Shown: positions 9,366 through 18,958 of the stretch, piece after piece
How positions within the stretch are numbered: the stretch's first letter is position 1
Layout: every line of letters starts with the position of its first letter
DNA from: Kluyvera genomosp. 1
Lineage (GTDB): Bacteria; Pseudomonadota; Gammaproteobacteria; Enterobacterales; Enterobacteriaceae
Assembly (NCBI RefSeq): GCF_001266615.1
Contig: NZ_LGHZ01000011.1
Coordinates: 124,001-188,000 of the forward strand
DNA: 64,000 nucleotides
Direction of reading: 5' to 3'
Notes under the pieces: model-generated
The model's database searches: none
What the model was told of the DNA's origin: nothing
What the model saw: only the letters and a program-made list of their open reading frames with translations
Made by a program: the position numbers and the translations under genes

Positions 9366-10264
9366 ACATCGGGGCTCAAAAGTTGTTGGCAACCAAGCCA
9401 GCCCTCACGGCCAGCAATCTCTCCACGCACCACTTTCCCAACCGGTAGCTGACTAAAGTCATCCGGCAGAAGCTGGCTTAATGGGCAAAAATGAATTTCC
9501 TGCTGCGCAGCCAGCGTCAGCAGATGGTCGAATTGTTCAGCACAAACGCCCCCTTCCACTTCAGCGTGAATGGTATAAACCGGCGTCCCAGTATCGAGAC
9601 GGATTTTCTCCAGCAGCCAGCGGTTGAAGCCCTCCGCACTGACCACGGTCCCTACCGCTTCATCCCAGGTCGGCAACGTGACGGGGATTTGCACCGTGGC
9701 AAGTTCACCATTATTCAGCTGTGGACGAAACGGCTGCGTGCCGCGGCAGTCGCTGTTGTAATGAAAATCAAACGACTCTTTAGCCTTCACCACCCGCTGG
9801 TCGGCACGCCAGCCAGCGACAGCCGAACAAGAAACGGGACGCCCAAGTATGGCCTCCAGCTCGTGCAGCCCGCGACCGATTTCATCCACCAGCGGCTGCT
9901 CTTTCCAGACACCACTCCACTGTTGCCAGCGATGGTGATCCCAAGCGTGCAGCCCCACTTCATGGGCTTGCGCGACGCTGCGGATAATTTCCGCATTGGC
10001 CGCACCAATGCGGCGACCGGGCCAGGCAGTACCGGCCAGCAGAATATCCCAGCCATACAGCGATGCCGCGCGCGAGCGCAGCATCTTCCACAAGAACTTC
10101 GGTTTTACCAGGCGCCACAGATGGCGCCCCATGTTATCCGGCCCGACGCTGAAGAAAAAACTGGCCTGGACGCGGTGCTTTTTGAGCACCGCCATCAGCC
10201 GTGGAACCCCTTCGCGCGTTCCGCGAAAGGTATCCACATCAACGCGCAAACCTACTTTTCTCAT
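9362..10264 (-). CDS. arnD: undecaprenyl-phosphate-formyl-L-Ara4N deformylase ArnD
   Basis: NodB-like polysaccharide deacetylase family enzyme that removes the formyl group from undecaprenyl-phosphate-4-formamido-L-arabinose, making the reaction sequence irreversible. The 300 residues carry the family motifs RVDVDT near the N-terminus (metal and catalytic aspartates) and LHAWDHH near the middle. The gene overlaps arnA by 4 nt and arnT by 4 nt (ATGA junctions), as expected in this operon. Confidence 0.96.
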   Translation of the reverse strand: MRKVGLRVDVDTFRGTREGVPRLMAVLKKHRVQASFFFSVGPDNMGRHLWRLVKPKFLWKMLRSRAASLYGWDILLAGTAWPGRRIGAANAEIIRSVAQAHEVGLHAWDHHRWQQWSGVWKEQPLVDEIGRGLHELEAILGRPVSCSAVAGWRADQRVVKAKESFDFHYNSDCRGTQPFRPQLNNGELATVQIPVTLPTWDEAVGTVVSAEGFNRWLLEKIRLDTGTPVYTIHAEVEGGVCAEQFDHLLTLAAQQEIHFCPLSQLLPDDFSQLPVGKVVRGEIAGREGWLGCQQLLSPDV

Positions 10265-12246
10265 GATGGTTTTTCGTCCGTTAGTTCCACCGTACGCAGG
10301 AAGAAGTCCAGCGTCTCTTCGACCGTCTGCTGCATCTCAACGGTTGGCTGCCAGTCGAGGCAGCGTTTCGCGTTGCGGATGCTCGGCTTACGGTGCTCAA
10401 CGTCCTGATAACCTTTACCATAATAGTCGCTGCTTTCCACTTCGCGGAAACCGGCAAACGGCGGGAAGCGGTCGCGCAGTGGGTGACGCTCGAAGCAGTC
10501 CAGCAGCATTTCCGCCAGCTCTTTGATGCTTGCTTCGTTGTCCGGATTACCGATGTTGATGATCTGCCCATCACAGCGGCCATCTTTGTTCTCAATGATG
10601 CGGAACAGCGCTTCGATACCATCGCTGATATCGGTGAAGCAACGTTTCTGCTTACCGCCTTCAATCAGTTTAATCGGCGAGCCTTCAACCAGATTCAGAA
10701 TCAGCTGGGTAATGGCGCGGGAGCTACCAATACGCGCAGCGTTCAGGTTATCAAGACGCGGCCCCATCCAGTTAAACGGACGGAACAGGGTAAACTTGAG
10801 ACCGGTTTTATCACCGTAGGCCCAAATCACGCGGTCCAGCAGCTGCTTGGAAACCGAGTAAATCCAGCGCTGTTTGTTGATTGGCCCCACCACCAGATTC
10901 GAGGTGTCTTCGTCAAAGTTCGCGTCGGTACACATGCCGTACACTTCTGAAGTGGACGGGAAGATGATGCGTTTGTTGTACTTCACGCAGTCGCGAATAA
11001 TCTTCAGGTTCTCTTCGAAATCGAGCTCGAATACTCGCAGCGGGTTACGGGTGTACTCAATCGGCGTGGCAATCGCGACCAGCGGCAGGACCACGTCGCA
11101 TTTCTTAATGTGATATTCGATCCACTCGGAATGAATGCTGATATCCCCTTCCACAAAGTGGAAGCGCGGGCAATCGAGGAAACGGCTGATGGCATCGGAG
11201 CCAATATCCAGGCCATAAATCTCGTAGTTGTCATCCTGCAGCAGACGCTCAGTCAGGTGGTTACCGATAAAGCCGTTAACCCCGAGGATCAGTACGCGGG
11301 TGCGGCGTTTCACGGCGGTAAATGGACGGCTGGAGAGCAGCGCGCCGGCGACCAGGCCCATCGCCGGTGCCAGCTGTGCACCCTGCATATAGACGCCGTT
11401 GGCGCTCTGGCCGGTCACAATTTCCAGCGCCCCTTCGCCACAGGCAACAACCAGCGGCGCAACAGAAAGCACGGTGCCCGGTTTTGCCGCCGGTAGATCG
11501 GTACGCACGCGGGATTTCCAGACGATAAATTTGCTGGTGCCCACAAAACCAAACGCGCCCGGCCACGGATCGCTCACCGCACGAACCAGGTTATGCAGCG
11601 TTTGAGCCGGTTTTTCCCACTCCAGACGGCCGTCTTCCGGAGTACGACGCCCCACGTAAGTTGCCTGAGAATCATCCTGTGCACTTTCCTGCGTCTGGCC
11701 GCTACGGATCTTCGGCAGCGCATCGCCCAGCAACATCTGGGAGGCGGAACACAGTTTGCGATGCAGCGACAGCGCGACGTCAGAATCAGCAATCGCGACG
11801 GACTGCTGCGCGACGATATCACCGGCATCAGCGCGGGAAGTCATGCGATGCAAAGTCACACCGGTTTCATTCTCGCCGTTAACCAGCACCCAGTTCAGCG
11901 GCGCACGACCACGGTATTTCGGCAGCAGAGAACCGTGCAGGTTGAACGCACCTTTCGGTGCCAGCTTCAGGATTTCATCGCACAGCAAATTGCGATAGTA
12001 GAAGGAGAAAATGACCTCCGGGGACATCGCACGAATGCGGTCAACCCACAGCGGGTGGTTGACGTCTTCCGGGGCATAAACGGTAATCCCTTGCTCGGCC
12101 GCCAGACGGGCAACGGAGCCAAAGAAGTTATTTTCACCGGCGTTATCCGGGTGAGTGAAGATCGCCTCGATGTCGTATCCGGCATCCAGCAATGCCTGAA
12201 TACCGGTGCAACCCATGTCGTGATAGGCAAATACAACAGCTTTCAT
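10261..12246 (-). CDS. arnA: bifunctional UDP-glucuronate decarboxylase / UDP-L-Ara4N formyltransferase ArnA
   Basis: Two-domain cytoplasmic enzyme. Residues 1 to about 305 form the 10-formyl-tetrahydrofolate-dependent transferase, with catalytic Asn102, His104 and Asp140 visible in FNLHGS and TSRAD. Residues from about 316 form the NAD-dependent UDP-glucuronic acid decarboxylase, with the Rossmann motif GVNGFIG, Ser433-Glu434 (STSE), the Tyr463-x3-Lys467 pair and Arg619. At 661 residues it is the usual length and all catalytic residues are present, so both activities are expected. It makes UDP-4-ketopentose and later formylates UDP-L-Ara4N. It starts one base inside the end of arnC. Confidence 0.97.
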   Translation of the reverse strand: MKAVVFAYHDMGCTGIQALLDAGYDIEAIFTHPDNAGENNFFGSVARLAAEQGITVYAPEDVNHPLWVDRIRAMSPEVIFSFYYRNLLCDEILKLAPKGAFNLHGSLLPKYRGRAPLNWVLVNGENETGVTLHRMTSRADAGDIVAQQSVAIADSDVALSLHRKLCSASQMLLGDALPKIRSGQTQESAQDDSQATYVGRRTPEDGRLEWEKPAQTLHNLVRAVSDPWPGAFGFVGTSKFIVWKSRVRTDLPAAKPGTVLSVAPLVVACGEGALEIVTGQSANGVYMQGAQLAPAMGLVAGALLSSRPFTAVKRRTRVLILGVNGFIGNHLTERLLQDDNYEIYGLDIGSDAISRFLDCPRFHFVEGDISIHSEWIEYHIKKCDVVLPLVAIATPIEYTRNPLRVFELDFEENLKIIRDCVKYNKRIIFPSTSEVYGMCTDANFDEDTSNLVVGPINKQRWIYSVSKQLLDRVIWAYGDKTGLKFTLFRPFNWMGPRLDNLNAARIGSSRAITQLILNLVEGSPIKLIEGGKQKRCFTDISDGIEALFRIIENKDGRCDGQIINIGNPDNEASIKELAEMLLDCFERHPLRDRFPPFAGFREVESSDYYGKGYQDVEHRKPSIRNAKRCLDWQPTVEMQQTVEETLDFFLRTVELTDEKPS

Positions 12247-13226
12247 TAACGATTTTCCTCTTCAGACACCAGGCTTTCCTGGCGTACAACACGTTGAATA
12301 AAGTAACGGGGACGGGCACGTACGTCGTTGTAGATACGGCCGATATATTCCCCGAGCAGCCCCATACCGATGAACTGGGCGCCGATGAACATGAACAGAA
12401 TGGCAAAGAGCATGAATACGCCGTCGCCCGCCCATTCCGCACCGAGTACCAAACGCAGCACCACCAGCAGGATGGAGAAGGCAAAACCGAGGGCGGCAAT
12501 AATGCTGCCGACCACGCTGAGCAGACGCAGCGGCGTGGTGGTTAAACAGGTCACCAGGTCGTACATCAGGTTAATCAGGCGCATAAAACTGTATTTGGAG
12601 TCGCCAAACTCGCGCTCGGCGTGGTGTACCGGGATTTCCACGGCGCGGCGAGCGAAGGTATTCGCCAGAATAGGGATAAAGGTGCTGCGCTCATGGCAGT
12701 TGAGCATCGCGTCGATGATATGGCGGCGATAGGCGCGCAGCATGCAGCCGTAGTCACCCATCGCTTTCCCGGTGGTCCGCTGAATCAGACGGTTAATCAT
12801 CTTCGAGGCGGTTTTACGAAATACACTGTCCTGACGGTTTTGTCGTACGGTGCCAACCACGTCATAGCCTTCGTTGGCCTTCTCTACCAGACGCGGAATT
12901 TCTTCCGGCGGGTTTTGCAGGTCGGCATCAAGGGTGATAATCAAATCACCGGTTACGTGGCTGAAGCCCGCCATAATTGCCGAGTGCTGGCCGTAGTTAC
13001 GGTTGAGCAGCACCGCGACCACATGGCTATCTGGCGCTTCGGCAGCGGCCACTAGCATATGCGCCGAGTCATCAACGCTACCGTCATCAACCAGCAGAAT
13101 TTCATATTCGCAGTCCAGCAGGGCACAGGCTGCGTCAGTGCGGCGAATCAGCTCCGGCAGGCTCTCTTGCTCGTTGTAAACCGGAATCACTACGGAGACT
13201 TTTTTCACTTTCGGGTATTCAAACAT
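12246..13226 (-). CDS. arnC: undecaprenyl-phosphate 4-deoxy-4-formamido-L-arabinose transferase ArnC
   Basis: Membrane-bound family 2 glycosyltransferase that moves formylated L-Ara4N from UDP to undecaprenyl phosphate. The 326 residues show the GT2 motifs VVIPVYNE and [11 protein letters not shown], and two C-terminal transmembrane helices with the GLLGEYIGR segment. It lies 1 nt after arnB and overlaps arnA, so it is the second gene of the operon. Confidence 0.97.
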   Translation of the reverse strand: MFEYPKVKKVSVVIPVYNEQESLPELIRRTDAACALLDCEYEILLVDDGSVDDSAHMLVAAAEAPDSHVVAVLLNRNYGQHSAIMAGFSHVTGDLIITLDADLQNPPEEIPRLVEKANEGYDVVGTVRQNRQDSVFRKTASKMINRLIQRTTGKAMGDYGCMLRAYRRHIIDAMLNCHERSTFIPILANTFARRAVEIPVHHAEREFGDSKYSFMRLINLMYDLVTCLTTTPLRLLSVVGSIIAALGFAFSILLVVLRLVLGAEWAGDGVFMLFAILFMFIGAQFIGMGLLGEYIGRIYNDVRARPRYFIQRVVRQESLVSEEENR

Positions 13227-13227
13227 T

Positions 13228-14367
13228 TCAACGTCCTGCTAGCTGATGGAGCGCCGTAATCACGCGGGTGGCGTCGTCATCGGTCATATCCGGGAACAAG
13301 GGGATCGAGCAGATACGCGCGCTGTTCCATTCGGTATTCGGCAGCGACAGCGCCGGGAAGCGCTCGCGGTAATATTTTTGCGTGTGCGCCGCGCGGAAAT
13401 GCAGCCCGGTACCAATACCCTGGGCTTTTAGCTTTTCCATCAGCGCATCGCGGCTGATACCGCAGCGCTCTTCATCAACGCGGATGATGAACAGATGCCA
13501 GGCATGCAGATGCGACCATGTCGGAACGGCCAGCGGTTGGAACGGGGTATCAGCCAGCTCATGGGTGTAGCGCGTCGCGATTTCGCTGCGGCGCTGATTG
13601 GCCTGGCCGAGTTTTCCCAGCTGTACCAGCGCCAGCGCGGCATTGATATCCGCGAGGTTATACTTGAAGCCCGGGCTGATAACTTCCGCCTGCGGGGCGC
13701 GACCGTGCGTCTGGCGGTCATAGGCATCCACGCCCAAGCCGTGGAACTTCAGGCTGCGAATGCGGTTTGCCAGCTGCTCATCGTCGGTGACAATCAACCC
13801 GCCTTCGGCGCTGGTCATATTTTTGATGGCATGGAAGGAAAAAATCGCCGTCCCTTGCCAGCCGACATGACGATCTTTGTAGTAGGTCCCGGCAGCGTGT
13901 GCGGCATCTTCAATCATCGGAATCCCGTGGCGTTCGGCCACAGCGCGAATACCATCGATATCCGCTGGCGCGCCGGCATAATGCACCGGGATAATCGCTT
14001 TGGTACGCGGGGTGATCGCCGCTTCAACGGCCTCCGGGGTGATCATCAGGTTGTCCGGATCAACGTCGATCATCACCGGCGTCGCCCCCAGCAAGACGAT
14101 CATATTGAGGGTAGAAACCCAGGTTTGGGATGGGGTAATCACTTCATCGCCGGGACCAATGCCCATCGCCATCAGCGTCACGTGCATACCACCGGTGGCA
14201 GAGCTGACGGCAATAGCAAAGCGGTTGCCCGTTAAGGCACAGAACGCCTCTTCCAGCGCCTGGTTCTTCGGCCCGGTGGTGATCCAACCGGATTGCAGCA
14301 CCTCTTTAAGCGCCGCAAATTCCGCTTCGCCCATAGAGGGGCGAGAAAACGGCAGAAAATCACTCAT
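13228..14367 (-). CDS. arnB: UDP-4-amino-4-deoxy-L-arabinose aminotransferase ArnB
   Basis: PLP enzyme of the DegT/DnrJ/EryC1 family that converts UDP-4-ketopentose to UDP-L-Ara4N with glutamate as amino donor. The 379 residues are of normal length; Lys182 in SFHAIKN is the Schiff-base lysine, and EDAAHAAG carries the PLP-binding aspartate. AAGGAA lies five nucleotides before the ATG. It is the first gene of the arn operon; a PmrA box about 145-160 bp upstream indicates induction by the PmrAB (BasRS) two-component system. Confidence 0.97.
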   Translation of the reverse strand: MSDFLPFSRPSMGEAEFAALKEVLQSGWITTGPKNQALEEAFCALTGNRFAIAVSSATGGMHVTLMAMGIGPGDEVITPSQTWVSTLNMIVLLGATPVMIDVDPDNLMITPEAVEAAITPRTKAIIPVHYAGAPADIDGIRAVAERHGIPMIEDAAHAAGTYYKDRHVGWQGTAIFSFHAIKNMTSAEGGLIVTDDEQLANRIRSLKFHGLGVDAYDRQTHGRAPQAEVISPGFKYNLADINAALALVQLGKLGQANQRRSEIATRYTHELADTPFQPLAVPTWSHLHAWHLFIIRVDEERCGISRDALMEKLKAQGIGTGLHFRAAHTQKYYRERFPALSLPNTEWNSARICSIPLFPDMTDDDATRVITALHQLAGR

Positions 14368-14510
14368 GAATGTTCCTTACCCTGTTACTCAAATGAGCAC
14401 GCCTGAATAGTGAATAAAACCTAACGATAGTTGTTTTGTTAAAATCAGGAGTGAATAGACATGATATTTAAGCCAGCAACATTCGATGGCGTTAAAAGTA
14501 TCAGTGTTAT

Positions 14511-14527
14511 CTTAGGATAAGATTAAG
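14511..14527 (-). promoter_or_regulatory. PmrA (BasR) box of the arn promoter
   Basis: Read on the minus strand: CTTAAT-CTTAT-CCTAAG, two PmrA half-sites (consensus YTTAAK) separated by 5 nt, with one mismatch in the second. A possible -10, GATACT, follows with TTAATC as a -35-like element 18 nt before it. PmrA control of arn is well established in related bacteria; this copy is predicted. Confidence 0.75.
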
Positions 14528-14604
14528 AAAGGAGGAGGGTTCGAGACAATAAATGTTCAATAAACAAAATTAATTGTTTATCAATTGATTACACTCTTTT
14601 TATG

Positions 14605-14643
14605 ATGAAAACAAAGCGCCCAGCTTACATGCTAACTGAGCGC
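14605..14643 (-). terminator. padC terminator
   Basis: On the minus strand GCGCTCAG pairs with CTGGGCGC around a 12-nt loop, followed by TTTGTTTTC. It lies about 108 nt beyond the padC stop codon. Confidence 0.65.
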
Positions 14644-14750
14644 GAAATCACATTATTCAACGCGACCTAAACGAGGATTTTATTTAGTGAGTAAATTAAC
14701 CTTCGTTGCATATTAGTGTAATAAATACTGCATATGGCCGCACTAAACAA

Positions 14751-15257
14751 TTAACGTAAATTAGTAGGGAAATCTTTTGGTAATTCACTGGCTGCACAGT
14801 TAATAACGCTATCGTTATTGGCACCGCAGTCACGCACGAAGGTAATGGTCGCAAATTCATCAATCACTTCCGTTGGATACGCTGGGCCCGCATCACGATA
14901 GGCGTTCATCAATGGAATGTGGTCATTCTGGAAGCAAACCGTTTTTTCTGGATTGTTCATCACCCAACGCGGGAAGAAGATCGTGCCGTGGAACAGTTTG
15001 TCGCCGAGGTTGACGATAAGGCTCACGTCTGTACCGGTCGGCTCGGTCCATGAGATTTTGTAGATACTTTCCCCCACGCGGACAATATACGCCTGCTGAT
15101 CTTTCACCCAACGATTCGCTACGATGCCGCTGTGAATGCGGTAATCCAGAGTGCTGTCATTTTTGACGTAAATTTCATAGTTCCAGCCGTTGTCATAGGT
15201 ATAGACCAGATGTTTGCCAACAAAACCGCTCAAATCATGTTTATCAAAGTTGCTCAT
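14751..15257 (-). CDS. padC: phenolic acid decarboxylase PadC
   Basis: Small cytoplasmic, cofactor-free enzyme that decarboxylates p-coumaric, ferulic and caffeic acid to vinylphenols, detoxifying plant hydroxycinnamates. The 168 residues cover the whole lipocalin-like family fold. Relative to the Bacillus enzyme the catalytic set is offset by eight: Tyr19, Tyr21, Arg49 and Glu72 (in YTYDNGW, NRWVK and SWTEPTG) are all present. GGAGAT precedes the ATG. It is divergent from a LysR-type regulator 99 bp away, which probably senses the substrate. The gene is not part of the E. coli K-12 backbone; its close relatives are in plant-associated enterobacteria. Confidence 0.95.
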   Translation of the reverse strand: MSNFDKHDLSGFVGKHLVYTYDNGWNYEIYVKNDSTLDYRIHSGIVANRWVKDQQAYIVRVGESIYKISWTEPTGTDVSLIVNLGDKLFHGTIFFPRWVMNNPEKTVCFQNDHIPLMNAYRDAGPAYPTEVIDEFATITFVRDCGANNDSVINCAASELPKDFPTNLR

Positions 15258-15344
15258 AATGAAATCTCCTTGTGTCGATGCAGAGATCTTATTGCTTTAA
15301 AAACCGAATGAATAACGCTATGTTTTAATGATATTCATCTAATT

Positions 15345-15355
15345 ATTGAATCAAT
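15345..15355. promoter_or_regulatory. candidate LysR operator in the padC-regulator intergenic region
   Basis: ATTGA-A-TCAAT, a perfect 5+5 bp inverted repeat directly before the regulator's ATG at 15357. The position suggests autorepression; binding is inferred. Confidence 0.45.
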
Positions 15356-15356
15356 T

Positions 15357-16223
15357 ATGCATAAGACGACGCTGGAACAATGGGTATTACTGGAGAAAGT
15401 GGTAGAGCTAGGCAGCTTTGCCAAAGCCGCGGAACAGACCAACCGCAGCCAATCGTCGGTGAGCTATAACCTCGCGTTGCTACAAGAACGGCTGGGGGTA
15501 GCCCTGTTAGTACCGGAAGGAAGACGAGCGGTCTTAACCCCGGCGGGCGAGCTGCTACTGAGCCAGGTCAAGCCACTGCTTAAAGCCTTTAGCCGGGTCG
15601 AGAACCGTGCTGCCACGCTGCGTGAAGGGATGCGCACCCGTTTAGACCTGGTGGTCGACAGTATTTTCCCTCGCCAGCGGCTGTTCGCCATACTGCGTCA
15701 GTTCCAGCAACACTATCCGCAAACCCAGGTACGGTTGACGGAAGTACTGGAAAACGCCAGCAGTAATGATGTCGCGCAGACCGAAGCCGATGTGATGGTA
15801 CTGACGCGCCGTCAGGACATCACCGGACGTGGTGAATGGCTGATGAATATTGATTTTGTCGCCGTGGCCCATCGCGATCACCCTCTATTCAATCAACCAG
15901 GCCCGCTCAACGATGAACTGCTGCGCCCGTGGCCGCTGATCCGTATTGCGGAAAGCGACAGTGACCGCCAGGCTGGCCGCGATGCATGGACCTTTTCCAC
16001 GATTGATGCTGCTATCGATGCAGTGATGTATCAGGTAGGTTACGGCTGGCTGCCGGAGGAGAGAATTGCGGCGGAATTGGCGCAGGGAACGTTAAAACAG
16101 TTACCGCTGAGCCACGGCGTCAGGCGCGCTACGCCGCTGCATCTGATCGTCAAACAGGATTTGGCCCCGCTCGACGAACAGGTCGAGATGCTGCTGGCGC
16201 TGTTTAGCCAGCAGGAGAAATAA
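15357..16223 (+). CDS. LysR-family regulator, probable regulator of padC
   Basis: A 288-residue LysR-type transcription factor. The N-terminal winged helix-turn-helix covers about residues 5-64 (GSFAKAAEQTNRSQSSVSYN as recognition region), followed by a linker helix and a substrate-binding domain. It is transcribed away from padC with a 99-bp shared promoter region, the usual layout for a LysR regulator and its target, so a role in phenolic-acid induction is likely but not shown. No strong ribosome binding site is visible before the ATG. I do not know an established gene name for it. Confidence 0.85.
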   Translation: MHKTTLEQWVLLEKVVELGSFAKAAEQTNRSQSSVSYNLALLQERLGVALLVPEGRRAVLTPAGELLLSQVKPLLKAFSRVENRAATLREGMRTRLDLVVDSIFPRQRLFAILRQFQQHYPQTQVRLTEVLENASSNDVAQTEADVMVLTRRQDITGRGEWLMNIDFVAVAHRDHPLFNQPGPLNDELLRPWPLIRIAESDSDRQAGRDAWTFSTIDAAIDAVMYQVGYGWLPEERIAAELAQGTLKQLPLSHGVRRATPLHLIVKQDLAPLDEQVEMLLALFSQQEK

Positions 16224-16409
16224 GACGTTTATTCTTGTGGAATAACAATACAGGCCGCCCGTAGCGATAACCGTCGTGTCAGAGTCTCAACTCTCACACT
16301 GTTGCGGCACTTCTGTTAATAATGATGCTCTCAACAATGCTGCGTATTCGTCGTCTCTGTAACCTGTTGAGTGTCATGGTCAAGCCGAACTAGCCAGAAC
16401 CAAGCATTA

Positions 16410-16436
16410 AAGTCTGAGGATCACTACCTCAAACTT
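16410..16436. terminator. terminator between convergent padC regulator and fimbrial operon
   Basis: AAGTCTGAGG pairs with CCTCAAACTT (one G-U) around a 7-nt loop, followed on the plus strand by TTTTA. It directly abuts the stop codon of the fimbrial LuxR gene. Confidence 0.6.
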
Positions 16437-17087
16437 TTACGTCGTCACCGGATGCGCTTTGCTTCTTTGCGCTAACCGCTTATACAAAAACGGTTCTTTC
16501 TGCGACTCCAGCCTTCGGGTGAGCTGGTCTCGTTCTTTATAAATCAACTTATCACTGACGTTCAGCATCCCGGCGATCTCTTTGATTGTCCGGCCTGCCA
16601 GCATGTGAAAAACAATTTGCTGGTCTCGCAAAGAGAAGGTGAAGACGCTGCTCTGCATTTTTTTGTCATTGCAGACAACTGCAGTGCAGTGGCGCAGGTA
16701 AACGTCAATTTTGGCTTTAATCTCCGCAATTTCATCATCCGGGCCAAGGTACAAAAACGAGGTGCGCTCAGGGTCGAACATATCGACAAAAAAGAGAATG
16801 TTAGTAAAGGTTATCCATTTCGTTTCCAGCCGCTTGGCCGGCAGAATAATATCCTGAGAAAACGGCTGATCATGTTGCTGGTAATACGTGTCAAAGCGCA
16901 ATGAAAATGGAATAAAATTTATATATTTATCAATCATATAAAAAGAAATAGCTTCACCACAAACCTTACTTAGCGATGATGTTTGCAGCGATTCGGCAAA
17001 CAGCGAATGCACGGCGACCCCGTGATACATATTGCGAGTTAAGTAGATGAATTTATAACGTAAAGAAGCAGAGTTAAATCCCAGCAT
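16437..17087 (-). CDS. LuxR-type transcriptional regulator, last gene of the fimbrial operon
   Basis: A 216-residue protein with a C-terminal LuxR-type helix-turn-helix (about residues 150-195, including AGRTIKEIAGMLNVSDK). The N-terminal part shows no receiver or autoinducer-binding motif that I recognise. The frame is open further upstream into the chaperone gene, but the ATG at 17087 has GGGGGA six nucleotides before it and follows the chaperone stop by 16 nt, so I chose it. Position as last gene of a fimbrial operon suggests feedback control of fimbriation or of a counter-regulated trait such as motility, as known for regulators at the ends of other fimbrial operons. The target is unknown. 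Confidence 0.75.
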   Translation of the reverse strand: MLGFNSASLRYKFIYLTRNMYHGVAVHSLFAESLQTSSLSKVCGEAISFYMIDKYINFIPFSLRFDTYYQQHDQPFSQDIILPAKRLETKWITFTNILFFVDMFDPERTSFLYLGPDDEIAEIKAKIDVYLRHCTAVVCNDKKMQSSVFTFSLRDQQIVFHMLAGRTIKEIAGMLNVSDKLIYKERDQLTRRLESQKEPFLYKRLAQRSKAHPVTT

Positions 17088-17103
17088 CGCGATATCCCCC
17101 AGA

Positions 17104-17838
17104 TTATTTTGTGAAATGATTGGCCACGCCGTAATCATCAATCCATGTGGCTGCCTGTAGCTGCCCGCTCCTTTGCGGGTCAGGTAGTGGAATATCCAGC
17201 GTTGAAAAAGGGGCAATAATACCGTCATGTGGTAACACGTTGATCTGCATTCCATTATTCAGCGTGATGTTCAGTAATGTGATGTGTAATGGCGAACGGC
17301 TTTTCAGACGTAGGCACGTTTTTCCGGCACAGGGGATGGTCGCTGTCTCCAGTTGTTTTACTCCTTCCAGGAGAGTGACCTTGGCAATGGCCGACGGGCG
17401 ATATAAGAGCTTGATGCGTGTACGAAACGCCATCTGTAGCACGTTCGCATCCGTTGGATTAGCGCTTTTGGGGGGCACTTCCAAAATATTTAGCCAAAAC
17501 AAGGACTCACTCTCTTTTGCAAGGGAACTGCTGTCTCCAGTCCACTGAATACGGACGGCCCGTGATTTCCCTGCCTCCAAACGGAACACTGGCGGCGTGA
17601 TAACAAACGGCATCTTAATGATTTCCGGCCTATCGAGCAGATTGTCACGATCGCTCCAGAGCTGCATTAACGTGGGGCTAGTCCCTTCATTAATCACTGA
17701 AAAAGTCACGTCCCGCGTATTCTCATCAATAATAAGCCTGGTTTGATTCACATAAGTGGCGGCCTGTACGAGTGAACCAGAAGCCAACCCAAACAAGAAG
17801 ATTGCATACCCAAAATGCTGAAGGATCCTTTTTAACAT
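17104..17838 (-). CDS. periplasmic fimbrial chaperone (second chaperone of the operon)
   Basis: A 244-residue PapD-like chaperone: signal peptide to about residue 26 (VQA), then two immunoglobulin-like domains. Family landmarks are seen: the FWLNILEVPP strand and the AFRTRIKLLYRP segment carrying the lysine that anchors subunit C-termini. It lies after the adhesin gene (21 bp gap) and before the LuxR regulator. The operon already has a chaperone before the usher; this second one is only moderately similar to it and may serve the tip adhesin or a minor subunit. That division of labour is inferred. Confidence 0.9.
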   Translation of the reverse strand: MLKRILQHFGYAIFLFGLASGSLVQAATYVNQTRLIIDENTRDVTFSVINEGTSPTLMQLWSDRDNLLDRPEIIKMPFVITPPVFRLEAGKSRAVRIQWTGDSSSLAKESESLFWLNILEVPPKSANPTDANVLQMAFRTRIKLLYRPSAIAKVTLLEGVKQLETATIPCAGKTCLRLKSRSPLHITLLNITLNNGMQINVLPHDGIIAPFSTLDIPLPDPQRSGQLQAATWIDDYGVANHFTK

Positions 17839-17859
17839 CGGCGAGTGGTCTCCTTTCGG

Positions 17860-18945
17860 CTATTTGTAACTCAAGGTGAAAGTAACCGACCCACTGACAC
17901 TACCGGAAGAGACGCTGTTGTCTGTCTGATAGAGCCCTGCGCGCAAAGGCACTGTGTAGTTAGCATTATTGACGGACGGATCGTACTGACTCAGCAGATA
18001 AGCAGTGTTGAAGTTCAAGGGAATGTCCTGATCGGTTAACAATTGCAGCCCGACGCCACTTGCGGTCGCGCTGCTGTCGAGCTTAAAAACGCCGATACTG
18101 TTGTTCACGATGGTACTCGTCGGCGTGAAGAGATAACTGATGCTAGCGAGGCCTGCCGGACATTTGGTGAAGTTCAGGGCAAAGTCGGTGCGTGCGGCGG
18201 TAAAACCTACGCCTGTGAACTCACTGCGACTGACCGGCGGCAGCGTGACGCTGACATTAGATGTGGTGCAGGTCCCTCCGGTGGTAACCACGTTCAGATT
18301 ACCTGCGAGGAAATCGGCAATCATGTAGGTTCCGCTTCCTGCGAATGAACTCCCGCCATAGGTCTGGTAAGTGCGCATATACATCGGGTCAAACACCGAT
18401 GTACTGCCTGCGGTCAGCGAGGCGGAGGTTTTCACAAAACGCACCTGCACGTCGACGCCGATGTTCCATTTAGGGACCGAACTGTCATAGCTGACATTAA
18501 ACAACTGGGATGGCGTCTGGTACACGCCGTTCGCCACGGTCAGCGGATACCAATCGCTGGTCTGCCCTTTCACCGTATAGCGCCAGCGGGCAACATAGCC
18601 GAGCCCGGCTTTTACAACGGTGTTGTAAACGTTGTAGGTCTGCCCGTCTACTTGAGTAGAGCCCCAGATGGTATATGGCGGGTACCCCTGTACTGCCATC
18701 GGCACGGTGTAGCTCTGATAGCTGCTAACGTGAGAACACGTCCAGGCGGTCGGGTTGGAGGAAGTGATCCAGGTACCAAGTAGATCGCCGACGGCCGCAT
18801 CTTTCCCTACCTGAATCGAGGTGGAGTTAAAGTACTGATAGTAACCATTGGTGCGCTCGCAGTTAACCCAGGTGCCATCGGCAAGTGCGTTAGGGCTGAG
18901 CCCAGCCACCGCCAGCAGCAATAAAGCGTGAAGGAAGTATTTCAT
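17860..18945 (-). CDS. fimbrial tip adhesin / minor fimbrial protein
   Basis: A 361-residue secreted protein with signal peptide MKYFLHALLLLAVAGLSPNALA. The N-terminal ~190 residues would be a receptor-binding domain (no relative recognised; tryptophan and tyrosine rich). The last ~150 residues look like a pilin domain with a Cys pair and the terminal strand SGSVTFTLSYK, which donates to the chaperone or next subunit. Length and order after the usher fit a two-domain tip adhesin. An ORF start further upstream (18993) lies inside the usher gene; the ATG at 18945 is preceded by AAGGAA and begins the signal peptide, so it is preferred. Receptor specificity cannot be predicted. Confidence 0.85.
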   Translation of the reverse strand: MKYFLHALLLLAVAGLSPNALADGTWVNCERTNGYYQYFNSTSIQVGKDAAVGDLLGTWITSSNPTAWTCSHVSSYQSYTVPMAVQGYPPYTIWGSTQVDGQTYNVYNTVVKAGLGYVARWRYTVKGQTSDWYPLTVANGVYQTPSQLFNVSYDSSVPKWNIGVDVQVRFVKTSASLTAGSTSVFDPMYMRTYQTYGGSSFAGSGTYMIADFLAGNLNVVTTGGTCTTSNVSVTLPPVSRSEFTGVGFTAARTDFALNFTKCPAGLASISYLFTPTSTIVNNSIGVFKLDSSATASGVGLQLLTDQDIPLNFNTAYLLSQYDPSVNNANYTVPLRAGLYQTDNSVSSGSVSGSVTFTLSYK

Positions 18946-18958
18946 GTGTCTGGTTCCT

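Larger units (their letters stand above)
14368..14750. other. intergenic region between arnB and padC
   Basis: 383 bp without a supported gene. It contains the arn PmrA box (14511-14527), an AT-rich stretch with the inverted repeat TAAACAA/TTGTTTA (14561-14580) and the palindrome ATCAATTGAT (14580-14589), and the padC terminator (14605-14643). The last ~107 bp before the padC stop show nothing recognisable. Confidence 0.6.

Noticed and set aside
13495-14235. A 246-codon frame on the plus strand
   Set aside because: Antisense shadow of arnB.
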